A stretch of DNA of 64,000 bases from DASRRB01 sp036732755 (GTDB lineage: Bacteria; Planctomycetota; B15-G4; SIAN01): assembly GCA_036732755.1 (NCBI GenBank), contig DAINBU010000006.1, positions 1 through 64,000 on the forward strand. Reading direction: 5' to 3'. Position 1 is the stretch's first letter. Each line of letters starts with the position of its first letter. A model generated the notes under the pieces. It did not search any database. It saw only the letters and a list, made by a program, of their open reading frames with translations, and was not told the origin of the DNA. A program made the position numbers and the translations under genes. Positions 43,737-51,112 of the stretch are shown here, in pieces.

Positions 43737-46700
43737 TTGAGCTCGCCGCCTCCCACCGCCTTCGCCCCGTCCGGCTTCTTCGTCCTGCGCGCGCCGGCGC
43801 TGCCGTTCGCGGCGTTCGCGGGCGGCGAATCGGGCGAAGCGCCTCGCGAAAAGCTGCGCCGCCTCGTCGAGCGGCCCGACGTCCGCGAGGCGCTCTTCGT
43901 CGCCTCGCCCGACCTCGACGCGCGCCTCGAGACCTGGCGCAACGCCCCCGACTCGGAGGACGGCGCGCGCATCGAGCTGTCGCTCTGGCGCTACCTCGCG
44001 CGCATGGCCGGACGCGCGACGCCGTTCGGCCTGTTCGGGAGCTGCTCGCTCGGCGCGATCGGCGCGACGACTCATCTCGTCCTGGGCGATCGAATGCGCC
44101 GCCACACGCGGCTCGACATGGACTACGTCGTGCTGCTGGCCGACGCGCTCGCGCGCGACTCGGCGCTGCGGCCGCGGCTGCGCTTCCGTCCCAACTCGAG
44201 CCTCTACCGCGTCGGAGAGCGCTGGCGCTACCACGAGGTCCGGCGCGAGGCGAAGGGATGGGCGCACCGGCGCTGCGCCCTCGAGGCAGCCGACTACCTC
44301 GATCTGGTGCTCGCGCGGGCGCGCGGCGGCGCGACGATCGGCGAGCTCGTGGCCACGCTGCGCGAGCGCGACGCCGATGCGACCGAAGCTGAAACCGCGG
44401 AGTACGTCGACGCGCTGATCGACCAGCAGGTGCTCGTCTCCGAGCTCGTTCCGGCGATCACCGGAGACGAGCCGATCCACGACTGGATCGCGCGGCTGCG
44501 CGCGACCGAGGGCGGCGCGGCCGCCGCCGAGCGGCTCGAAGCGGTCCGCGACGAGCTCGCCCGCTTCGACGCGGGCGGCCCGGGCGTCGCGCCCCCGCGC
44601 TACCGCGCGCTCGCCGCCGAGCTCGCCGCGCTGCCGGCGGAGGTCGACGTCGCGCGCACGTTCCAGGTCGACCTGTCGCGGCCGGCGCCCGACGCGGCGC
44701 TCGGGAGCGCCGTCGTCGAAGAGCTCCTGCGCGGCGTCGAGCTGCTGCGGAGGATCGCGCCGCGCCGCAACGACTCGCTCGCGAACTTCCGCCGCGCCTT
44801 CGGCGAGCGATTCGGCGACACGCCGGTGACGCGCGAGGTGCCGCTCTCCGAGGCGCTCGACGACGAGACGGGCGTGGGAGACGGCGGAACCGACGAGGTC
44901 GTGAGCGCGGCGCCGATCCTCGACGGCCTCGAGCTCGCCGCGGCCGAGGCGCCCGCGTCGTTCGGTGCGCGCGAGCGCCACCTCCTCGAGCGCGTGACCG
45001 CCCTGTTGCAGCGCGGCGCGACCGAATGGTCGCTCAGCGACGACGACGTGGAGAAGCTCGCCGTCGACGACCCGCCGCCGCTGCCCGACGCCTTCGCCGC
45101 GCACGCGCGCATCGAGGCCTGGTCGGCCGAGGCGGTCGACCGCGGCGAATTCCGGCTGCTGCTCCAGGGCGCGAGCGGGCCGTCGGGCGCGCGCCTCCTC
45201 GGCCGTTTTGGCCACGCCGACCCTGAGCTCGCGGACGCGGTCGCGGGCCATCTGCGGGCCGAGGAGGCGCTGCGGCCCGACGCGCTCTTCGCGGAGATCG
45301 TCCATCTGCCCGAAGGACGCGTCGGCAACATCCTCGCGCGGCCGACCCATCGCCGCCACGAGATCCCCTACCTCGGCCGCTCCGGTCTGCCCGAGTCGAA
45401 CCAGATCGAGCTCGGCGATCTGCTCGTCTCGGTACGCGGCGAGCGCGTCGTCCTGCGTTCGGCGCGGCACGGCTGCGAGGTGCTGCCGCGCCTCACCACG
45501 GCGCACAACTACACGGCGCAGCCCGGCGTCTACCGGTTCCTCTGCGGGCTGCAGGAGCAGGGGGTCGCCGGTGCTCTCGCGTGGAGCTGGGGCGCGCTCG
45601 CGAACTCGGCCTTCCTGCCACGCGTCACCTGCGGCCGTCTCGTGCTCGCGCGCGCACAGTGGCGCGTCGCGCGCGAGGAGACGGTGCGACTGCTCGAGGC
45701 CTGCGCGTCCGGTCGCGCCGCGGCGCTCGCCGCCTGGAGAGCGGAGCGCCGCCTCCCGCGCTGGGTCTGCCTGACCGAAGGCGACCACGAGCTCCCGATC
45801 GACCTCGACGAGCCGGCGCTCGTCGCCACGCTGCTCGCGCAGATGCGCAGCGACGCGACGCTGACCGAGCTCTTCCCCGCGCCCGACCGCCTCTGCGTCG
45901 CGGGACCGGAGGGGCGCCACGTCCACGAGATCCTCGTCCCGTTCGTGCGGTGCGCCGGCGCCGAAGCGCCGCGCCGCGTTCGTCCGTCGCCGCCGATGTC
46001 GAATGCCGCGCCGGCGGCCGCGGCCGCGCGCCGCTTCGTGCCCGGTTCCGAGTGGCTGACGGTCAAACTCTACGGCGGCGCGCTCGCGGTCGACGACCTG
46101 GTGCGCACGACGGTCGGGCCGCTCGCCGTCGAATGGGCCGCCGAAGGCGTCGCGCAGCGCTGGCATTTCGTCCGCTACGCCGATCCGCACGGCCACCTGC
46201 GGCTGCGCTTCGAGGGCGAGGCGCGCCGCCTCGAGCAGGAGCTCCTGCCGCGGCTGCGCAGAGCGGTCGCCCCGCTGCTCGATGCGGGCCGCCTCTGGAA
46301 GCTCCAGCTCGATACGTACGAACGCGAGATCGAGCGCTACGGCGGGCCGGAGGGGATCGTGCACTGCGAGGAGCTCTTCCACCGCGACAGCGAGGCGATC
46401 GTCGAGCTCCTGCGCGACGCTCCGACCGAGGGCGACGGCGACCGCCGCTGGCGGCTCGCGCTGCTCGGCATGGACCGCCTCCTCGACGACGTCGGACTCG
46501 ATCTCGAGACGAAGCGCCGCACGCTGCTGCGGGCGCGCGACGCGTTCCACAAGGAGTTCAAGGCGAGCGACGCGGTCGCGCGGCAGATCGGCGCGAAGTG
46601 GCGCGTCGAGTCGGCGGCGGTCGCGCGGCTGCTCGCCCCGGACGGCGACGAGGAGGACGCGTGGTCGCCGGCGCGCGCGGCGTTCGGGCGCCGGTCGGAG

Positions 46701-46934
46701 CGGAGCGCGGCCGCGCGCGCGGCGCTGCAGCGCGCGGCGGCGGACGGGAGCCTCGCCGCGCCGCTCGAGGAGATCGCGGCGGCGCTCCTCCACATGCACT
46801 GCAACCGGCTGCTGCGCGCGGCGGCGCGCACGCACGAGCTCGTGCTCTACGACTTCCTCCACCGCCACTACAAGGGACGCGTCGCGCGCGCCGCGAGCGA
46901 GCGGCGCAACGCGTCCGACGTCTACGTCGCGTAG
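43737..46934 (+). CDS. Full-length class I lanthipeptide dehydratase (LanB)
   Basis: A 1065-aa protein. The N-terminal ~760 residues form the Lant_dehydr domain (FFVLRAPALPFAAFAGG at the start; SLWRYLARMAGRATPFGLFGSCSLG; LPRVTCGRLVLARAQWRV), which glutamylates Ser/Thr from Glu-tRNA. The C-terminal ~270 residues form the SpaB_C elimination domain (WLTVKLYGGALAVDDLVRTTVGPL; WHFVRYADPHGHLRLRFEG; YEREIERYGGPEGIVHCEELFHRDSEAIVELL). Both halves are in one chain, as in NisB-type enzymes. The likely start is TTG 43737 with GGAGGAGAG upstream. It overlaps the stop of the convergent FAD oxidase by 13 bp. With lanC it predicts lanthionine formation on the precursors. Confidence 0.9.
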   Translation: MSSPPPTAFAPSGFFVLRAPALPFAAFAGGESGEAPREKLRRLVERPDVREALFVASPDLDARLETWRNAPDSEDGARIELSLWRYLARMAGRATPFGLFGSCSLGAIGATTHLVLGDRMRRHTRLDMDYVVLLADALARDSALRPRLRFRPNSSLYRVGERWRYHEVRREAKGWAHRRCALEAADYLDLVLARARGGATIGELVATLRERDADATEAETAEYVDALIDQQVLVSELVPAITGDEPIHDWIARLRATEGGAAAAERLEAVRDELARFDAGGPGVAPPRYRALAAELAALPAEVDVARTFQVDLSRPAPDAALGSAVVEELLRGVELLRRIAPRRNDSLANFRRAFGERFGDTPVTREVPLSEALDDETGVGDGGTDEVVSAAPILDGLELAAAEAPASFGARERHLLERVTALLQRGATEWSLSDDDVEKLAVDDPPPLPDAFAAHARIEAWSAEAVDRGEFRLLLQGASGPSGARLLGRFGHADPELADAVAGHLRAEEALRPDALFAEIVHLPEGRVGNILARPTHRRHEIPYLGRSGLPESNQIELGDLLVSVRGERVVLRSARHGCEVLPRLTTAHNYTAQPGVYRFLCGLQEQGVAGALAWSWGALANSAFLPRVTCGRLVLARAQWRVAREETVRLLEACASGRAAALAAWRAERRLPRWVCLTEGDHELPIDLDEPALVATLLAQMRSDATLTELFPAPDRLCVAGPEGRHVHEILVPFVRCAGAEAPRRVRPSPPMSNAAPAAAAARRFVPGSEWLTVKLYGGALAVDDLVRTTVGPLAVEWAAEGVAQRWHFVRYADPHGHLRLRFEGEARRLEQELLPRLRRAVAPLLDAGRLWKLQLDTYEREIERYGGPEGIVHCEELFHRDSEAIVELLRDAPTEGDGDRRWRLALLGMDRLLDDVGLDLETKRRTLLRARDAFHKEFKASDAVARQIGAKWRVESAAVARLLAPDGDEEDAWSPARAAFGRRSERSAAARAALQRAAADGSLAAPLEEIAAALLHMHCNRLLRAAARTHELVLYDFLHRHYKGRVARAASERRNASDVYVA

Positions 46935-48466
46935 CGCCCCGGCGAGAGGATCGAGCGCGGATCGCAGGCGAGCTTCAGGCGGCGGCGGAACGCCGCGTCG
47001 TCGCCGTTCGCCGCCGGCAGGAGCCGCATCGAGTTGACGCCGAGGCGATACGGGAAGAAGCCGCGGCGCGCGAGCCGGGCGTGCAGCCGGCGCGCGCAAG
47101 CGAGCGCGCGGCGGTCGTCGCGCGCGACGGCGCGGTCGAAGAAGAGCGGCACGACGAGGTGGGCGCTGCGCCCGTCGAGCGCCGTGATCGTGATCATCGG
47201 CTCGAAGCCGCTCTCGGCGGTCGTCCGCTCGACGATGCGCACCGCCGCGGCGACGGCGCGCCCCGTCATCGGGACGACCGGGCTGCACCAGATGGCGCCG
47301 CAGCGGTCGCGGTCGGGGTCGGGCTCGGCGGGCGGCGCGCTGCGCTTGCGCCAGTAGGTCGCGACCACGTCGCGCGAGACGCCGGGACGGTGGAGCTCGG
47401 CCCACCCGTCGCCGCCGCGGCCGCGCAACTGCGCCTCGCGCGTGAAGACGACGCGGCCGCACGAGGCGGCGAGCGCGTCGCGCAGCAGCCGGCGCTCGGG
47501 CGCGCGGTGGCGCTCCGTCGCGTACTCGAGCGTCCCGGAGAGGGCCCAGGAGAAGGGCTTCGGCAGCAGCGCGCGCACCAGCGCGCGCGGCAGCACGCCA
47601 TCGCCCTTCGTGATCGACCGCGGGTAGCGCGTCGCGGTGCTGAGCACGCGGTAGTCGTTGGTGAGCTTCACCGGGTTGCGCAGCACGCCGCGCAGCAGCA
47701 GCGGCCGCAGCGCGTCGATCGCGCGCGGCAGGTCGCGCGCGCTCCCGATCGTCGCGGCGATCCGGTCGCCGAGCTCCGGGATCGGCGAGAGCCAGAGGGT
47801 GAGGCGCGTCACCACGCCGAAGCTCGACTGGCTGAAGAGGCCGTCGACCCACGGGCCGACCCCCCAGCGATGGAGCGGCGCCGCCGTGGCGCCCGGCAGG
47901 CGCGCGAAGCCGGTGCGCACGCATTCGCCGGTCGGCAGCACGACCTCGAGCCCGCAGACGCCGTTGAAGCGGTCGCCGAGCGGGCCGTGGCCGAGCCCGC
48001 GCTCGAGGGCGTTGGCGAGCGGGCTCGTGTCGGGCGTGCTGCCGGTCGGGTTGGCGTGGAGCCGCGAGCGGCGCCGCCGCAGGAAGGCGTGGAGCTGGCG
48101 GAAGGTGACGCCCGGCTCGAGCGTGACGTAGCCGAGGCGCTCGTCGAACTCGACGATCCGGGACATCCGGGCGAGTTCCATCACGACCGCGCCGTCGCGC
48201 ACCGGCACGCGCGAGCCGTAGCCCCAGTTCTTGCCGCAGCTCACCGGATGGATCGGGACGCGGAAGCGGCCGGCGATCCGCAGGCACGCCTGCACTTCGA
48301 GGCGCGACGCAGGGCGGAGCAGCGCCGGGATGCGCTGCGCGGTCTGGAAGGTCGCGCGCTCCGCCGAGCGCCGCGCCGCCGCCGCGGTCACGACGTGGGC
48401 GTCGCCGAGCGCCCGCCTCCAGAGGCGGAGCGCCGCCTCGAGCCGGGCGCGACGGGAGTGTTTCAC
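46922..48466 (-). CDS. VAO/PCMH-type FAD-linked oxidase in the RiPP locus
   Basis: A 514-aa protein. RIPALLRPASRLEVQACLRIAGRFRVPIHPVSCGKNWGYGSR is the PCMH FAD-binding N-terminus, with the 'P.S.G.N.GYG' typical of 4-cresol dehydrogenase/vanillyl-alcohol oxidase relatives. LGYVTLEPGVTFRQLHAFL and GVCGLEVVLPTGECVRTG follow. The C-terminal ~90 residues end RRLKLACDPRSILSPGRY, the standard 'DP..iLaPGrY' end. Such enzymes oxidise phenols, alcohols or amines; here a tailoring oxidation of the peptide (for example its conserved terminal Tyr) is only a hypothesis. The GTG start at 48466 lacks a strong ribosome-binding site. Confidence 0.75.
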   Translation of the reverse strand: MKHSRRARLEAALRLWRRALGDAHVVTAAAARRSAERATFQTAQRIPALLRPASRLEVQACLRIAGRFRVPIHPVSCGKNWGYGSRVPVRDGAVVMELARMSRIVEFDERLGYVTLEPGVTFRQLHAFLRRRRSRLHANPTGSTPDTSPLANALERGLGHGPLGDRFNGVCGLEVVLPTGECVRTGFARLPGATAAPLHRWGVGPWVDGLFSQSSFGVVTRLTLWLSPIPELGDRIAATIGSARDLPRAIDALRPLLLRGVLRNPVKLTNDYRVLSTATRYPRSITKGDGVLPRALVRALLPKPFSWALSGTLEYATERHRAPERRLLRDALAASCGRVVFTREAQLRGRGGDGWAELHRPGVSRDVVATYWRKRSAPPAEPDPDRDRCGAIWCSPVVPMTGRAVAAAVRIVERTTAESGFEPMITITALDGRSAHLVVPLFFDRAVARDDRRALACARRLHARLARRGFFPYRLGVNSMRLLPAANGDDAAFRRRLKLACDPRSILSPGRYAT

Positions 48467-48580
48467 GGGGGAGAAGACGCCGCGCGCCCCGGGGAGCGAA
48501 CGGCGGATGTTCGACCGGCGGGGGCGATGGCGTCTCTCTCCCGGGCCGCCCCGGCGCAGCCCGGCAGCAACGGAGGCGTC

Positions 48581-48685
48581 ATGGCGCGATGGTTCGAGTT
48601 CACCGACCGGATGCGGCCGCGCCGCCTCGCGCTCCTGCGCATCACCTACCTGATCGGCGTGCCGGCGCGCACGCCGCAGAACTGA
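48581..48685 (+). CDS. Small 34-aa protein before the M50-HlyD gene
   Basis: A 34-residue ORF (MARWFEFTDRMRPRRLALLR... ending in PARTPQN) with a strong GGAGG 5 nt before the ATG and only 9 bp before the next gene. It is strongly basic/amphipathic and has no Cys and only two Thr, so it is unlike precursors 1-3. It could be a second type of peptide substrate for the adjacent M50 peptidase, a leader peptide regulating that gene, or chance. No homologue was recognised. Confidence 0.45.
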   Translation: MARWFEFTDRMRPRRLALLRITYLIGVPARTPQN

Positions 48686-48694
48686 GGCGCGCCC

Positions 48695-51076
48695 GTGCCC
48701 GTCGCCGCCCCGCCGCTCCCGCCCCGCCGCAGCGACCTGCGGGTCGAGCCGTTCGGCGAGAAGGGCGAGCACGTGGTGAAGGACCCGCGCTCGGGCGACT
48801 TCTTCCTGCTCGGGCAGCGCGAGCACTTCCTCCTGCTCCAGCTCGACGGGGAGCACAGCGCGACGGCGGTGCGCTCCGCCTACGAGCGGCGCTTCGAGGA
48901 GCCGCTGACCCCGGGCGACCTCGACGACTTCCTCGTGACCGCGGGCGAGCAGGGGATGCTCGCGACGTCGGCGCCCCCCGCCGCGCCGGCGAAGCAGAGC
49001 CTCCTCTTCTTCCGCAAGTCGCTCTTCGATCCCGACCGCCTCTTCACGCGCATCGAGCCGAAGCTGCGCTGGATCTGGACGAAGACGTTCCTCGTCCTCT
49101 CCGCGGTCGCGATCGCGGGCGGGGGAATGCTCCTCTTCGCGAACCGGGACGACCTGGTGGCGAGCCTGCGCGACTCGCTGCGCTGGGAGTCGCTCCTGGT
49201 CGGCTGGTTCGTGGTCGCGCTGCTCGGCGTGCTGCACGAGTGCTCGCACGGACTCACGTGCAAGCACTTCGGCGGCGCCGTCCACGAGATCGGCGCGCTC
49301 TTCCTCTACTTCACGCCGTGCTTCTACTGCAACGTCTCCGACGCGTGGCTCTTCAAGGAGAAGCGCAAGCGCGTCTGGGTCATGCTCGCCGGCGGCCACT
49401 GCGACCTGCTGGTCTGGGCGCTCGCGGTGGTCCTGTGGCGCGTCGCCGAGCCGGGCACGTTCATGAGCCGCGTCTCCTTCCTCGTGGTCGGGATCTCCGG
49501 CCTCGACACGCTCTCCAACTTCAACCCGCTCCTCAAGCTGGACGGCTACTACCTGCTCTCCGACTGGAAGGAGCTGCCGAACCTGCGGCAGCGCGCGCTC
49601 GAGCGCGCGGGAGCGCACGCGCGGCGCGTCCTGTGGGGCGCGGCCCCACCCGTCGCCGACACGAGCGGGCGCTTCCTCACGGCCTTCGGGCTGCTCACCT
49701 GGCTCTTCTCCGCGACCTTCCTGGTCGCGGCCGTCACGATCGGCGCGCGCTGGCTCCACGAGGTCGGCGGCGCCGCCGGCTACGTCGCGGCGGTCCTGCT
49801 CGCGCTGCCGGCCGTGCTCGCGTCGATCCGAGGCATTTCCGGTGGCGAGGTCACCCGCATGATCACCAAACGACGAATCCGGGCGTTCTGCTGGCTCCTC
49901 GCCCTCGTCGGCCTGGGCGCCGCGAGCGTCTTCTGGCGCGTCGACGAGTACTCCGGCGGGAGCTTCACGGTCCGCCCCGCCGTCCACGCGGAGGTGCGCG
50001 CCCCCGTCGCCGGCTTCCTGCGCGCCGTCGCGGCGCAGGAGGGCGATCGCGTCGGCGCCGGCGACCTCGTCGCGCGCCTCGAGGTGCCCGACCTCGACTG
50101 CCGGATCGAGCAGAAGCGGGCCGAGCTGCGCGAGGCGAAGGCGCAGCTCTCGCTGCTCGAGACCGGGACGCGCCCCGAGGAGATCGTCGAGCAGCGCGGC
50201 CGCGTCGCGCGCGCCGGGCGCTGGCGCGACCTCGCGGCCGACGAGCTCACGCGGATGCGGAACGCCTTGACCGAGGAGCTCGCCGCCTTCGAACAGCGCC
50301 TCGCCGAGGCGCAGGTGCAGGTCGAGGCCTCCGACCTGCGCCACGACCGGATCGCGAAGCTCGCGGACGACGGCCTCGTGAGCCGCGAGGAGCTCGAGAG
50401 CGCCGACCAGGCGCGGCGGATCGCGCGGGCACGCCGCTCGGTCGTGCAGGCGGAGAAGCGCGCGCGCGAGTCGAGCGGGACGATCGAGGGCGAGGTCGAG
50501 CTGGCGCGCCGCGAGCGCGAGCTCGGCGACGAGACGTCGCGGCTCGCGCTGCTCGAGGCGGGCGCGCGGCCCGAGGAGCTCGCGGCGCAGCGGGCGCGCG
50601 TCGAGCGGCTCGGCGTCGAGCAGGACCACCTCGAGGCGCTGCAGCGGCGGCTCGAGGTCGCGAGCCCGGTCGCCGGCGCGATCGTGACGCCGCGCCTGCG
50701 CGAGCGCGTCGGCCAGTACCTGCGCGAAGGCGACCCGATCTGCGTGGTCGAGGAGCACTCCGCGCCGGTGGCGGAGATCGCGCTGGACGAGGAGAAGCTG
50801 CGCGGCATCGAGCTCGGGCAGCGCGTCGCGTTCAAGATCCGGGCGCTGCCGTTCACGACGCTCGAGGGGCGCGTCGTGCGCCTGGCAAGCTGCGCAGCGC
50901 GGGAAGACGGGCGCGCGCAGGGGACGGTGCTGGTGCACTGCTCGATCGACGGCGCGCCGCCGCTGCTGCGCACCGCGACCAGCGGCTACGCGCGCATCTA
51001 CACGGGGGAGCGACCCGTGGGAGCGGTCGTGCTCGACGCCGCGCTGCGGCTGTTCCGGACGGAGTTCTGGTGGTAG
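48695..51076 (+). CDS. PqqD-like/M50 peptidase/HlyD fusion (peptide processing and export)
   Basis: A 793-aa three-part protein. Residues ~15-85 are PqqD-like (VVKDPRSGDFFLLGQREHFLLLQLDGEHSATAVRSAY), the fold that binds RiPP leaders. Residues ~120-420 are a polytopic M50/site-2-protease-like domain with HECSH in VLHECSHGLTCKHFGG and NFNPLLKLDGYYLLSD as the third-ligand motif. After a helix come HlyD adaptor motifs (VRAPVAGFLRAVAAQEGDRVGAGDLVARLEVPD; a long coiled coil with RIAKLADDGLVSREELESADQ; VASPVAGAIVTPRLRERVGQYLREGDPI). This resembles YydH-type 'peptide zinc metalloproteases'. Leader removal plus export is inferred. The start is GTG 48695. No ABC transporter gene is in the window. Confidence 0.85.
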   Translation: MPVAAPPLPPRRSDLRVEPFGEKGEHVVKDPRSGDFFLLGQREHFLLLQLDGEHSATAVRSAYERRFEEPLTPGDLDDFLVTAGEQGMLATSAPPAAPAKQSLLFFRKSLFDPDRLFTRIEPKLRWIWTKTFLVLSAVAIAGGGMLLFANRDDLVASLRDSLRWESLLVGWFVVALLGVLHECSHGLTCKHFGGAVHEIGALFLYFTPCFYCNVSDAWLFKEKRKRVWVMLAGGHCDLLVWALAVVLWRVAEPGTFMSRVSFLVVGISGLDTLSNFNPLLKLDGYYLLSDWKELPNLRQRALERAGAHARRVLWGAAPPVADTSGRFLTAFGLLTWLFSATFLVAAVTIGARWLHEVGGAAGYVAAVLLALPAVLASIRGISGGEVTRMITKRRIRAFCWLLALVGLGAASVFWRVDEYSGGSFTVRPAVHAEVRAPVAGFLRAVAAQEGDRVGAGDLVARLEVPDLDCRIEQKRAELREAKAQLSLLETGTRPEEIVEQRGRVARAGRWRDLAADELTRMRNALTEELAAFEQRLAEAQVQVEASDLRHDRIAKLADDGLVSREELESADQARRIARARRSVVQAEKRARESSGTIEGEVELARRERELGDETSRLALLEAGARPEELAAQRARVERLGVEQDHLEALQRRLEVASPVAGAIVTPRLRERVGQYLREGDPICVVEEHSAPVAEIALDEEKLRGIELGQRVAFKIRALPFTTLEGRVVRLASCAAREDGRAQGTVLVHCSIDGAPPLLRTATSGYARIYTGERPVGAVVLDAALRLFRTEFWW

Positions 51077-51112
51077 CGCGCCTGCGGGCACTTCGTCGTT
51101 GCGGCGCGCCGG

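Noticed and set aside
48581..48685. Calling the 34-aa ORF a fourth lanthipeptide precursor
   Set aside because: No Cys, few Ser/Thr and no KLEERIAP/GGKG leader; kept only as a small protein of unknown role.
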